Below, in pieces: positions 1 through 11,412 of a stretch of 64,000 nucleotides of DNA. Numbering within the stretch: position 1 is the first letter of the stretch; every line of letters starts with the position of its first letter. Origin of the DNA: Albugo candida (lineage: Eukaryota; Oomycota; Peronosporomycetes; Albuginales); assembly GCA_040437565.1 (NCBI GenBank), contig JBDOQK010000036.1, positions 62,001-126,000 of the forward strand, given 5' to 3'. The translations under genes were made by a program, and so were the position numbers. Under the pieces are notes generated by a model. That model saw only the letters and a list, made by a program, of their open reading frames with translations, ran no database searches and was not told the DNA's origin.

Positions 1-695
<695 letters not shown>

Positions 696-936
696 TTTTC
701 GATCTCTCAAGACTTTTGAAATTAAAGGATCGAAGGGGGAAAATGTCGAGACAAAAGAGTGGTCAATAAGAGTTTCAGGTTTGACCCAGAAATAAACCCA
801 ACACTGAGCGGTTATTGTGGTGCAATTATAATTATGTATACAAATGCATCAATGGTTCGGGCCGGCCTTATTTCTAAAAATGAAATATGAATGGGCTAAA
901 CTAGATCGCAGGCTCTTTACCAGCCTTTGACGTTGT

Positions 937-2675
937 CTACCGATTCGAAAAACGCCGCTCTAATGCGAGCCATTGTTGCTTTCTTTGTTCTGCAGATTGT
1001 ATTCGTCTTCCTTCCCGTTCCATTAATTGGGCGGAACATTGATCGAACAACTGTGAGTCCATCTCCATAAATAGTTTCAACACATTATACGTAAGTGTTT
1101 GGACTGTGCTACAAAAAGTGGAAAGTTTGGATAAAGTATTTCCGAAGCAGAGTATAGAATCCTTACGTGTGCCAGTGGTTCTCACAATTATGATACAACG
1201 CACCAAATATTAAAGGAAGTACTTCGGCACGACGAGCACTAACAAGTCGAACCAGCGCTTCATTATTCCATAAATACAAAGCACGTTGTGAGACTTGAAA
1301 ATGGTTGCTGCATATCGCTTGAGCTAATCGCAAAAAAAGTGGTCGCAACACCTATGCAAACAGCGCGTGGTGAATGGACGAAACGATGGTCTTGTGGCTC
1401 TTACAGCTGCAAATTGCTCCATCTGAATCAGCTCAAAAATTTCTTCAACTTCATTCAGGAAAAGAATCTATAGAATATTTGTAAGCACAAGAAATAAGAC
1501 GATTCGTAGCAAGCACAAAGAACGACCTCCTTGGTGCTGGCGGTGACAGGCCAATACTTGAGCAAGCCGGATATGATCAATTCGGCAGTTTTAGGATCCT
1601 TCTCCACAAATTGTGTGGTGCAATAAGCAAGTTGCTGATGGAAGAATGCAAGGCTTCCGACCTGAGATGAGTGTTTGTATAGTGACGTTCTCTGATTGCG
1701 CACGTGGACGTACCTTGTGAAGAGGGATAAGAGCATGCTCGAGAAAGTTTTGGTGTTCTAGCTTCAATGGAAGCGCAAATCCATTTATTATACTACAACA
1801 CGCTCATGAAGCATCAAGATTGTTAAATTAGACAAATACGCAATACCTTCCAAGAATTTCTAATAGTTCCCCAACGCCCTGAAGTGATTCTGTTTCGTAA
1901 ATAAATGTATAAAACATATCGTTGATCGAGTGACGAATGAATGCTCGCAATGCCATTGATTTCCCGTAAATGCGATGCAGTATCGTCTATGCGTACAGAT
2001 GAAGTATTTGATAAAGGTATTTGATAAAGGAATTTAGCGAAAATGGTCGAATACTTTGAGATAGTCTCGCTCGCGAGGATCTTCCGAGTCGAACAAATTC
2101 AGGAGTTTGATCATAAAACTCCGACTAAAGTACTCTTTTGCTGTCTTGGAATCGACTTCTTTGGAAAGTACAAATCGCAAAAGGATCTCGTACACTAATT
2201 GCAAATGCGGCCAGGAGGGCTCCAAAATCGGCTCATCTTCATCTGGAGCTACAAAAGTAACATAACGCTAGAGTAAATGTTATGCTCTATAACTTGAACG
2301 AAACAAACCTTCTGCTTTTCCTTCCTCATTGATTACTTTTTGTGGTGTCTGACGTCCTAAGAGTCTGAAAATGTTTGCGGAAATACAATCTAACAGCTCC
2401 ATCACAAGTTTGTGGTCCCAAACAGCTTTTCCAGAAGAGATGAATTCGACGATTTGAAGTAGCGCATTCCGTTTCGCTTCTTTCTCTCTCACATGCTTTC
2501 TCGGATCCGTGAAATCGTGCACTACTCCACACAGTTTTAATTTCTGACGAAAAAGTCGCATACGCTCGCTCGGTGGTACATCGTCCAAATCTGGAAGCTC
2601 CGATAATCGAGCACCACTGAACACACTATGCCCATTGGAATAAAGCATGTGGTTTGGAGCAGTAGTGCTTGTCAT
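937..2675 (-). CDS. PP2A regulatory subunit B', B56 family
   Basis: This is a B56-type regulatory subunit of protein phosphatase 2A, a HEAT-like helical repeat protein that picks substrates for the PP2A catalytic core. The minus strand reads through several exons joined by short introns: an N-terminal exon with [20 protein letters not shown], then a block with [18 protein letters not shown], then a segment with [22 protein letters not shown], which are all hallmark B56 stretches. C-terminal exons with [37 protein letters not shown] and a final exon ending at 937 complete the repeat fold. The start at 2675 is the first ATG (SSM/TSTT); the frame upstream opens only with a TTG. Individual splice sites were not all resolved, so exon edges are approximate. 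No disruption was seen. Confidence 0.93.
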
Positions 2676-3015
2676 TGACGACTTTTTGTACTTTCGAGTA
2701 GGATCACAAAATGCCAATCAGTGAAGCACAATCACACCGTCAAGCTTGCTCTAAATTATGTTGCGAATTTATATTGTTTGAGATGTATCGTGGCGAAAGA
2801 ATGACGGATTTATTGTCCGAATAGAATGCAAAATACACACTTTGTTGCTAATGCGCAGCGAAGCGAATTCGGAAGCAGTTCTACCGGAGTCGAAATAGTG
2901 ATCACATTCCATGAATCCAGGACTAATTTGCATTATTAAAGTTAGACACATCAAATCGGGATTGCTATATTCCTGACTTTTTGGATTCTATGACACATTT
3001 CGCATAGTATCTCTT
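2676..3015. other. intergenic stretch, no supported gene
   Basis: This 340-bp spacer lies between two minus-strand genes. A minus-strand open frame at 2769-2954 ends in a GTGTGT donor-like sequence and could be a 5' untranslated or leader exon of the B56 gene, but nothing in it is recognisable. No repeat or RNA gene was seen. Confidence 0.3.
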
Positions 3016-4248
3016 TCAGCGCTGAAAAAAGAATCGCGAAATTGAATGCATGTTTACGTCTTTAAGGGAATTGATTGTTCCATTGAGGATCATAAAAGAC
3101 CCAACGATTTGTGTTGTACGAATAGCCAAACCACGCGGTAGAATCAATGCTAATGCAGCTGCTGCCATAAAACGGGAGCGTGGCGAGATCGTATTGGGTA
3201 CACGCGATTCCGAGTGTCGGATAAAGTCTTCCATGTGAGCGATGTAGGACTTTTGCGGATTCATCAATTTGAGTGTCGATAGATTGTGCGGCACATGAGA
3301 GAAGTACCCGGCAACTACACCCGACATCATGCTGCCCAGAGCGTTGTTCAAAGCCGGGCTCGAAGTAACTGCCAGCCGTTCTTCGAAATAATCTGACAGC
3401 TGATTTAATCCGACACCAAACATGATCTCACGTAACCCACGTGGAATCAAACCACGCATCCATCGAGTGTAGAGAGGCTCTGGATTCATGTGCCCAGCAT
3501 TAAAAGCTTCTAGTAATCCACTAACCGGAGTCATAATGATTCCGGGTGCAATTGCTTCACCAAGTCGTACAAGCTCTGGATTTTCAAAATCATCGACGTC
3601 CACATATGTCTCCATTCCATGACGGATACCTTTGAAACCATTAATATAGACAACTCGTGTTGGTATCTGCATGCCCATATTCGGAAAGAGTGATGTTACA
3701 GGCTGGCCGGTGAGACGGGCATTCAGAAGCGAGTTCATCGCACTGCGATAAAAGCTTTCTACCGAGGCTGCAATCGACGTGACAAAGTAAGGTGTTGGTT
3801 TTGCGTGCTGTTCAAACAAAGGTGTTTGCAAAAGGGCAGCCTGCCGTCGTATTTCCTTTCCTAGACTCTGAATGATCTCTTTTGCTGCTGTTGGCTCACA
3901 TATAACAGCATCCAAATCATTCGCTGCAACAGCATATCCTTCCACTGGAGTAAGACATCGACATGTCACGCCAGACGGGTCTTGAAGAAGCGCATGATTT
4001 GCTCCGATCGCGTTTCCTACCGATATGATTCCTAAAAGATGTATCTGCCCGTCGATATCTTTACAGCTTTCGACTCGACCTTTTGACACAATCATCAGCT
4101 CTTTTTGTGGCTCGCCTTGATGGTACACGACTTGTCCTTTCTTGTACTTGACCTCTTTGGCAAGACCGCAAATCTTACGTAATGTCGCTTCCGTACAAAG
4201 TGAGAAGATTCCGCAGGTTGCAGCGTGACGAATACACTCTTCAGACAT
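3016..4248 (-). CDS. cyclic-nucleotide-binding-fold / mitochondrial-carrier-like fusion protein
   Basis: This is an uninterrupted 410-residue ORF. Residues about 15-140 fit a cyclic nucleotide-binding (CAP/CNBD) beta-roll: KYKKGQVVYHQGEPQKELMI, then VSKGRVESCK and a short GNAIGANHALL loop where the phosphate-binding cassette normally sits. That cassette is not canonical (no clear GE..L and matching Arg), so ligand binding is doubtful. Residues about 190-400 look like a degenerate mitochondrial solute-carrier fold, with GLIPRGLREIMFGVGLNQL (carrier PR..RE..F spacing), GSMMSGVVAGYFSHVPHNL..LK in place of the usual P-x-D-x-x-K, and a last repeat with LPRGLAIRTTQIVGSF. The combination implies a regulated membrane carrier, perhaps mitochondrial, but this is inference. 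The start MSEECIRH is the first ATG. The ORF is intact and intronless, unlike most neighbours. Confidence 0.65.
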   Translation of the reverse strand: MSEECIRHAATCGIFSLCTEATLRKICGLAKEVKYKKGQVVYHQGEPQKELMIVSKGRVESCKDIDGQIHLLGIISVGNAIGANHALLQDPSGVTCRCLTPVEGYAVAANDLDAVICEPTAAKEIIQSLGKEIRRQAALLQTPLFEQHAKPTPYFVTSIAASVESFYRSAMNSLLNARLTGQPVTSLFPNMGMQIPTRVVYINGFKGIRHGMETYVDVDDFENPELVRLGEAIAPGIIMTPVSGLLEAFNAGHMNPEPLYTRWMRGLIPRGLREIMFGVGLNQLSDYFEERLAVTSSPALNNALGSMMSGVVAGYFSHVPHNLSTLKLMNPQKSYIAHMEDFIRHSESRVPNTISPRSRFMAAAALALILPRGLAIRTTQIVGSFMILNGTINSLKDVNMHSISRFFFQR

Positions 4249-4467
4249 TTGTTAGTATCAACTCTGTGACCGGAAGACAGTGCGCGATGAATAAGAAAGA
4301 ATTACTGTCGCAAATGGCAGCGAAGGATTATTGTGTTATCAGCGTGTCTCAAAAAACAGAGTGCAAAAACGCAATCAGTAAAATGCGCGCGATATTGCTT
4401 ATTTGTCGCCCTCAAAGCAGTAGCAGAGGGACTTGTATTCAACACGTACACGGTGCTACTCCCATCT

Positions 4468-7400
4468 TCACATATTTTTTGTCATTTTGCCGGGTTGATG
4501 CTGTGCAGCAAGTTGCCGCGGGCTTAATATTTGTGTACGTCCCGCTCTATTGATACCAACAGGTTTTCGCTGAATTGTCTTTCTTTTGTAATCTCTCAAT
4601 GTGGACATTTCCTCCAGACAGCCGCTTCCTGGGCTCTGTATTGAAGGAAGAATGAAATCCGCATGCTGATAGCTCGGCAAAAAATCCGATTGTGCATCCG
4701 CTTCTGTATCGTCCGTCCCTACTGAAGCATCTTTTTTCAACTTGTTGATGTCTTTCTTCTGCTCGTTCTGCATTTTCATGTGTTCGATGATGGAAATGGC
4801 ATCTTTCTCCATTCGGCGCTCTCGATCCTCATAATCCGCTGAAAATTTCCATTCTCGACGAACGAGATCGAAAACGCCTTGCATGAGCACACCTAAGCAA
4901 TCTCCTTCCAACGACCATATCTTCACATGTCGATCAAACGATCCAGAAAGGATTTTCGTTCTATTGTGAAACAGCTGGATTGAATATATAATATCGTCGT
5001 GAGCTTTCCATCGATTTTGTAAACGCATCAATTTGCTATCTGTAATCAGCGAGTATCCATCTGGTAAATAAAATGACTCGCGTGGATCGCGTTTCTGAAA
5101 ACTTTTCCACTCCAAAGTCTTCTTCATTGTTCGCATTGCACCATCGACATTTGTTTGAAGTTTACGGCGCGGATTCGTGCATTTGTGCGGTGTTTGGAGT
5201 TTTTTGATGTCGAAATTATTTTCCAATTTGGTAAGAACAGAGCGCAAGTCCCAAACACTCAGGAAACCAGTATCGTCTCCACTCGCCAATAGATAAGGAT
5301 CAGAAATACGTCTTTGATCTTCGGAATTTGGAGTGCTGTCGATCGCCACACATCGAATTGCGTTGACATTTTTCGACTTTATGCTGGAATGATTTTGGAT
5401 ACGATATACGCATTTTCCTTTAAAGGCAGACGGCCGGGTAGCCCAAAAACAAATATTACCATCGCCATCTGTCGCGAGCAAAAGTGGATATGGATCGATG
5501 AATAGCAGCGATAGGATTCCACTGACGTGTCCGATGCAGGTTTGATCGAGCTGCCCAAATTCAAATGTCCATAACTGCAAAGATGCGTCCGAGGATCCCG
5601 ATGCAATCATTGAAAGATGACGAGAAAATGTCAAAGCAGAAATGTCGACAGTATGCCCACCACACAGCTGCCGAAGTAAGAGACCTTGTTCTGAATCGCT
5701 CTCATCATGAATGTGGATTGAGCAATCCCATGAAGCGCTTATGACCATCATATGATCAGGACAGTAGCAGAGACAAGATACCTCTAATCTATGGGCTTTA
5801 TTATCCATTTCTCCGTATTCGAAACTCTTCATGTGTGATCCATTCAAGTAATTCAACGCCTCGATTCGACCATCTACACAGAATAATGACAGTTGTGGGG
5901 CTTATCGGACGACTTAAGGTCTACCGTGATTGCCAACAAGTATTTTCCTTTGACGAGCATCCAAACACACACTCGTCACGTCAGCTTGACTCACGTTTCT
6001 ACACCGCCAACGTAAATCTCGTCATCAAGCTTTCAAGGACATTCAGCAGAATCGTATAGAGATACCGATAAACACGAACAATTCGACCTGACTGAGCGTC
6101 CCAAATTTTGATATCACGTCCCGCTGCCGTAAGAAATGAAAGCGATGTGGAGTTGTACAAAGCACAAATTATTGGATGATCGTCCGTCAGTTTTGGATGC
6201 TCCAGCTTAGCATAATCGAATCGAACCAGCTACGAGCAGCCAAAATCATTTCGTAACGCAATGATCCGGTTGTAGACGTCAATACCTTTTTTCCACCAGC
6301 AACAATCTGCTTCTTGGGCGTGATCATCGCGATTTCGTTGATGGCGCCAATGCTTTCAGCTGTGAATGTTTGTACACATCCAAAGTTTCGTACATCCCAA
6401 ACTTTGAAGATTCCGTCAACATCCGCGGTGATCATTTTCGGCGTATTTTCCACCATTTCGACGCCACATAAACTGTTGTTGTGTCCATGTAGGCGAGATA
6501 TTAATTGCTTTACGTATGGATTCCATACAAATACGTCAAAGTCAAATCCTGCTGACATAAGAACGCGATATTCTGCCGAGTAAGCCAGTGATCGTACTCC
6601 TTTCTTATGTCCCTGCAGTATCTGCCGTATTTTTCCCGTATTGACATCCCAAAGACGAATACTTCGATCCATACTCGCAGACGCAAGTGATTCCAGCGTC
6701 GGAATCTATACAAGACGAACTGCATTTATTCTGCCAAAAATGTCAAAATCAAGCTATACATTCAAGAGGTCGAGAACGGCATCATCATGAGAGCGTGCGA
6801 GTGCCCTTCCATTCTTCTCTCCTCCCATTCGATATTTTTCCTCCATAGTGTCAGTGTCCCAAGCATACACAATGCCAGAAGCTCCCTAATATGTCATGGT
6901 TCATGAATATTCAAATAGATCTCAGGATCAGACGTAGTGCTTACAGCTGAATACATTGTATCAGAGTCTGGATAACATTGTAAACAATTTTGTGATGTTG
7001 AGATATGGTAGCCTTTGACGAGGCGAAGGGATGTGTCGTCATAAAAGCGGATTTGCAAATCGGATGAAGAAATCGCGTATTGCTGAGCCTGCAGATCGTA
7101 TTGGTGATCGATTATTCTAGCACAGCACTCTTGACACATACACGAGGAAGATGCTCCGCGCAAAGGATAAATTCATGCGGGCTTTTTATCGTCGCCTGAA
7201 GCTCACATTGAGTATCGTACAGCTTTAAAATCGGACTTGCGCTTTCGGTGATTGCGATGACATTCTTGGATGGAAAGTAATAAAGCTATCCGATGAAGAA
7301 ATGCTCAAGTCTTACACGAAGAGATCAACACTTGATTCAAGACAAAGCTGCTGACATGCTCAATCGACGTGTTATGCTTGGAAGACTCTTCTTTCGGTAC

Positions 7401-7964
7401 GTGATAGTAATGATGAAGCGAATCAAATTGCTGATTTTTTGACATTAGACCTGTTTCAACAATAAACGATGTGAATTCTTTCCACTCTAAAGTGCCATCG
7501 CCGTTGATGTCAATTTGTGCGAACAAGTCACATAAATTTGCGATTAATTCTGGTTCACTCAGCATTTTCAGTCTGATTTTTCTATCGGACGCGGATAGAG
7601 CCTGCACAAAGTCCACCATGACTTGAACAAATTCAACAAGTGTCAATCCTTTTTTCTTCTTATCGAATTCCTTTTGGAGTATTGAGATCTATGATACATA
7701 TAGGACATATCGCAATTCTACAGTGTCTCTTGTGAGCGAATTCAGACCTTTTGCATATCCAAAAGCATCATAACGTCCATCGTGAAGCCCTTCTCGGGAT
7801 CGTGGGCATATGTGAGATTCGTTATGGGATTTCTATAGACCGATAGTGAGTGAATCTCTGACGGAGTGACATCAACGCGATATAAACAACTCCTTCATTT
7901 CGTTGACTTGAGTCAGGGCGAATGACGCTGCAGTCGAATCTGGCGACGTGTCATCCGATTGCAT
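4468..7964 (-). CDS. EF-hand and WD40-repeat protein (WDR49/EFCAB8-like)
   Basis: This is a long multi-exon minus-strand gene. The ATG at 7962-7964 opens MQSDDTSPDSTAA and is followed by short introns. An exon at about 7,310-7,690 carries an EF-hand with a canonical calcium loop (DINGDGTLEWKEF). Downstream exons give successive WD40 blades, including SSDLQIRFYDD, DRSIRLWDVNTGKIRQILQG, SASWDCSIHIHDES, ASGSSDASLQLWTF, SGDDTGFLSVWDLR and SGSFDRHVKIWSLEGDCLG. The last exon (4468-5856) ends with a charged coiled/low-complexity tail. Order and composition match the WDR49/EFCAB8-type EF-hand-WD40 proteins, which are associated with cilia and flagella in other eukaryotes. A flagellar role in zoospores is inference. 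All parts share strand and short spacing, so one gene is favoured over two, but the exact splice pattern in the middle is unresolved. Confidence 0.82.
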
Positions 7965-8432
7965 GCTCGTGTCTATTTATCTATTTTAGACAGAAATTCA
8001 GAGAATAACTTTTATCAAGTCGAGTGTGACTTTATGGACGTGAAATATTAACTTGCACCGATACACAGACTGATCGATTACGAATGCAGCGGATACTGTG
8101 TGAAGTAGTAAGCGGTCATAGATAAGAATCAGTCAAGCGCCCATGATTGGAGCTTTCTTGCGTACTCGACAAGCGAGAGAAATGCTACTTGTTACGCTAT
8201 ACATTTGCCGGTTTGATGGAAGATATCTTTCGTTTTTGTGCAGGATTACGTTCTGAAGCTGTCATGCTATACTATAAGTTTGATCGTAGTACCTTAAATG
8301 CACAGTGAGATGGCTTTAGTTTTCATAAGTGCTTCGCCGTCGGAAACTTCGAGAAGGAAAATAGGCCTTTATACAATGATTCCCTCTTTAAAGGAATAGC
8401 CGGAATTGAGTTCTCAGGTGAAACAGCTAATC
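7965..8432. promoter_or_regulatory. divergent intergenic region
   Basis: This 468-bp spacer lies between the head of the minus-strand EF-hand/WD40 gene and the plus-strand ubiquitin-like gene, so it must hold both promoters. I could not identify a specific motif with confidence. Confidence 0.4.
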
Positions 8433-10196
8433 ATGCTTGCAATGCAAGAATTTGATTCAGAAGCTTCTCTCTGCACTCAGGTACACACCGATACCCAACC
8501 TCCAGAATACATGGAAATGGTGGAGAGCTCCGGAACCGTAACAAATGACGCTGAAAATATGCAACAACGTAGTGAGACAACGATGATGGCAATTGAAGAC
8601 CATGAAGATGATAACAATGTCGATGTGCAGATAAAGTTCCTGGGAGATGATCGCTTGTCACTGCAATGTAAATCCGATATACATATATCCGCACTCAAAG
8701 AACGTGTTTTGGAAGCGAAATCCATGCAAGAAGAAGCTTCCGACAATATGTACGATGAATCAAGAAGAAGTGCGCCATTACGACTTATTTACAAAGGAAG
8801 AGTTCTGAAAAATGATCAACTCCTGCAATCTTATAATTTCAATTCTGGTGATACTATTCACGCAGTCTTCGGACTGCCCAATCGGAACACGGCTGGAAAT
8901 GCTCAAGACGCAGAAAATACGAATTCTGCACCCCAAAACGAGCCAGCAAGTGAGAGCACCGCGCCAAATCCCAACGCTAATGGAAACGGTCAAAACGCAT
9001 TCTTCCAGAGCTTTGGAGATGGCGTAATGATGGGACAAATTGATATTGGGGCAAATGAAGGGAGCACCATGCCGGAGTGGAATACACTATTCGGATCTAT
9101 ACTCTCAGGTTTACAAAACGCGAGTGGAAACGGTCCAACCGTAGCGAATATCAGGCTTTTTACCGATGGTGCAAATGATATGATGAACGGTATCATGATG
9201 AATGAAGGAGGATCGGCTCTGGATACGAGTACAAACCAACAGACACAAGGTAATTCCGCTGAGGCTGCACACACGGTAGAAGCGAGCGGTACAACGGAAA
9301 CAACGCAATCCGATAGAAGTAATCCGGGCGGTCAGAATGTTAATGATTCGGATCAGGGAACCCAAACTCCATCATTGGAATCTCGAGCCGCTTCTGTGTT
9401 GAATCAAGCGGCTAGTATTCGACGATCTATTCCACCGCTAGAACTCAACCCGTTGACCCGTCCAGCGGAATTGTCGTCGGAATTGTACACGATGGGCAAT
9501 GCTTTTCGAGAGGCTGGCGATACCTTTCTTGCGATTCATCGGCAGCTTCAATTTCTTTCAGCTCGTTTCTTACAAGCACATCGTTTGACGGTGAATGAGC
9601 AAACTCGTCTGCACAATAGAGTGCAACGATTGATTCCATCTTTACGCGGCGTTCAGTCACTCGCTGGTGGCTTGGCGACAACACTCGAAAGCAGTCCGTT
9701 TAATACTTCGACAACGCAGCCTGAAGCGCGCTCAAGTACTGGTGGTGATGGCGCTCATGCACAAGGTGTTGTGTCCATAAGACTTCGACCTGTTACGAAT
9801 GTAGTGGGACAGGATCAAGCTGGAGCCCAGGTTTTACAAGGAAACGAAGACAATGCGATGGTACGTTTCATGACAGCAATGCTTTCAGGTGCGGTTCAAA
9901 ATGCACAGTCGAGTACGCCTGCTACTGCGTCAGAAAGCACTCAATCGGAAGCAGCGCCTCCTAATACTTCACTGGCCTCCGAAACAACAGCCAACACCAC
10001 TGAATTGGATGAGCACAGCGAGACTTCTCCACCAGATACGGATGATATATTGAGTGATTCTTTGAATGCTGTGGCCGATCGGGTACATCATATTACTGAG
10101 AATCAAGAGTTATCATCCAAGGAAGTGTTTGCAAGCGTCTATGAGGTTTTGTCGGATGCACTAAAGAAGCATTCGTCAAGCAACGTACGCTCGTAA
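8433..10196 (+). CDS. ubiquitin-like-domain protein, BAG6/Scythe-like
   Basis: The protein has 587 residues if started at the first ATG (8433; a second in-frame ATG lies at 8442). Residues about 62-147 form a ubiquitin-like domain (VDVQIKFLGDDRLSL, then APLRLIYKGRVLKNDQLLQS and SGDTIHAVFG). After that comes a long Asn/Gln/Ser/Thr-rich low-complexity region. A helical block around residues 345-415 (RPAELSSELYTMGNAFREAG, then LQFLSARFLQAHRL) is followed by more low complexity and a short C-terminal helix. An N-terminal UBL plus a long disordered body and internal helices recalls BAG6/Scythe-type quality-control factors for tail-anchored or misfolded proteins. The UBL is clear; the BAG6 orthology is tentative. 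It is a single exon, converging on the small minus-strand gene at 10298. Confidence 0.75.
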   Translation: MLAMQEFDSEASLCTQVHTDTQPPEYMEMVESSGTVTNDAENMQQRSETTMMAIEDHEDDNNVDVQIKFLGDDRLSLQCKSDIHISALKERVLEAKSMQEEASDNMYDESRRSAPLRLIYKGRVLKNDQLLQSYNFNSGDTIHAVFGLPNRNTAGNAQDAENTNSAPQNEPASESTAPNPNANGNGQNAFFQSFGDGVMMGQIDIGANEGSTMPEWNTLFGSILSGLQNASGNGPTVANIRLFTDGANDMMNGIMMNEGGSALDTSTNQQTQGNSAEAAHTVEASGTTETTQSDRSNPGGQNVNDSDQGTQTPSLESRAASVLNQAASIRRSIPPLELNPLTRPAELSSELYTMGNAFREAGDTFLAIHRQLQFLSARFLQAHRLTVNEQTRLHNRVQRLIPSLRGVQSLAGGLATTLESSPFNTSTTQPEARSSTGGDGAHAQGVVSIRLRPVTNVVGQDQAGAQVLQGNEDNAMVRFMTAMLSGAVQNAQSSTPATASESTQSEAAPPNTSLASETTANTTELDEHSETSPPDTDDILSDSLNAVADRVHHITENQELSSKEVFASVYEVLSDALKKHSSSNVRS

Positions 10197-10297
10197 AATT
10201 GCATTGCCACATCGAAATTTACAATTTGTTGTAGGAAAGCATTTGTACCGAGTTACAAAGTCGAATTCTCCTGGCTTTGGTACGTACGCATTTACGT

Positions 10298-10561
10298 TCA
10301 GCATGTGCCTTCGTCTAAACTCCGATCACTAGCAACAAGCGTCCGCGCAGCAAAGTTTTCCCAATCTCGCATCCGACTCGCTATTTCTCGGGCTTTTGCA
10401 CACAACGGTACAGCATCTGCTTCACATATGTGTGCAGCGAGATGGGCAAACTTCCGTTGACGCATTCCGGTACCTTTGTATTGATTTCTTGTTGTGACAT
10501 ACTCATTGACCGATTCCGTAGACAAACGTGCCAACACCTTTGCGGTACCATCTTTTGGCAT
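10298..10561 (-). CDS. small hypothetical protein, possible terminal exon
   Basis: This is an 87-residue frame from the first in-frame ATG (MPKDGTAKVLARLSTE) to the stop at 10298. It is rich in Ala/Arg and predicted helical (CAKAREIASRMRDWENFAAR). The same frame stays protein-like upstream of this ATG (HNDIGCSFHWSNVLIVGVQ) until a TGA near 10,655, and beyond that again. The gene may therefore be longer, with an unresolved intron, or may be the remains of a longer gene. It sits tail-to-tail with the ubiquitin-like gene and just downstream of NOP10 on the same strand. I do not recognise the family. Confidence 0.4.
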   Translation of the reverse strand: MPKDGTAKVLARLSTESVNEYVTTRNQYKGTGMRQRKFAHLAAHICEADAVPLCAKAREIASRMRDWENFAARTLVASDRSLDEGTC

Positions 10562-10770
10562 TTTCTGAACGCCAACGATCAAAACATTGCTCCAGTGAAA
10601 GGAACAGCCGATATCATTGTGCAAATAGTGCTCTCTATAACTTCATCTGCCTCTCTGCAGCGATTCGGCGAAAAACTGCACAATTGGATCGTTCTTTATT
10701 TGGATGCGATGATGGCGATAGCGCGTTAGATAAAGTCTTAGAATTTGCTATACATTTTGATCTGATTGTA

Positions 10771-11024
10771 TTAAAGTAACGTATCGGGTGATTGAGTCGG
10801 TAAAAGACCGAATCGCTTCTTGCAAATAATGCGCTCCTTTGAAAATTTATCGTCAGGTGAGAAACGTGCGGGATGTGCGGATTGTGTTGGTGTTCCTTGC
10901 ACGTCCATTTTCTATGAATCACAAAGCGATTAAATAAATAGACCGGGCAAAGAGCAAACAGGTACGGTACCTGAAGCGTGTAAACGCGCTTTCCATCGCT
11001 GCCAATGTAATACATGAGATGCAT
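10771..11024 (-). CDS. NOP10: H/ACA ribonucleoprotein subunit NOP10
   Basis: This is a tiny two-exon gene. Exon 1 (11024-10971) encodes [18 protein letters not shown]; a 59-bp GT-AG intron (10912-10970) follows; exon 2 (10911-10771) encodes a segment with [20 protein letters not shown] and ends in [16 protein letters not shown]. The 64-residue product has the usual eukaryotic NOP10 length and all its signature stretches (MYY...[28 protein letters not shown]). NOP10 is a core protein of H/ACA snoRNPs and telomerase RNP. It binds the Cbf5/dyskerin pseudouridine synthase in the nucleolus. The gene is head-to-head with Ran, about 750 bp apart in this assembly (less once the gap duplications are removed). 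It is easily missed because neither exon alone makes a long ORF. Confidence 0.95.
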
Positions 11025-11095
11025 TCTTCTTTTTAACTAGGAAACCCCTTTGTGCGATATAATCGATGAATAAAAACAATGGTTTTATGAAGGAT

Positions 11096-11241
11096 ATGAA
11101 AAAACAAGTCACTGGTTCNNNNNNNNNNNNNNNNNNNNNNNNNNNNNNNNNNNNNNNNNNNNNNNNNNNNNNNNNNNNNNNNNNNNNNNNNNNNNNNNNN
11201 NNNNNNNNNNNNNNNNNNATGAAAAAACAAGTCACTGGTTC
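11096..11241. repeat. 100-N gap flanked by a 23-bp direct duplicate
   Basis: The 23 bases at 11096-11118 are repeated at 11219-11241 on either side of exactly 100 N. This fits two contig ends that overlap but were not merged. Confidence 0.85.
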
Positions 11242-11322
11242 GCAAAAGATTACCTCGCTTAAATACGATTCTACGATCAAGGAAGAAAGTATCTAAATAC
11301 TGCTTCTCCCTTTACTACTGTG

Positions 11323-11330
11323 CTCATTCC
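11323..11330 (+). promoter_or_regulatory. possible oomycete initiator-like element upstream of Ran
   Basis: CTCATTCC resembles the oomycete initiator core (a YTCATTYY-type motif known from Phytophthora promoters). It lies upstream of a likely 5'-UTR intron ending in TTTTAG just before the Ran start codon. Position and motif are suggestive only. Confidence 0.25.
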
Positions 11331-11412
11331 CGCGCAAATACCATTTTTACAGAGCTAATTACTTTGGACGACAGCTATGGTGCGTATAGCTTACGATTTT
11401 GAAAAAGAAAAA

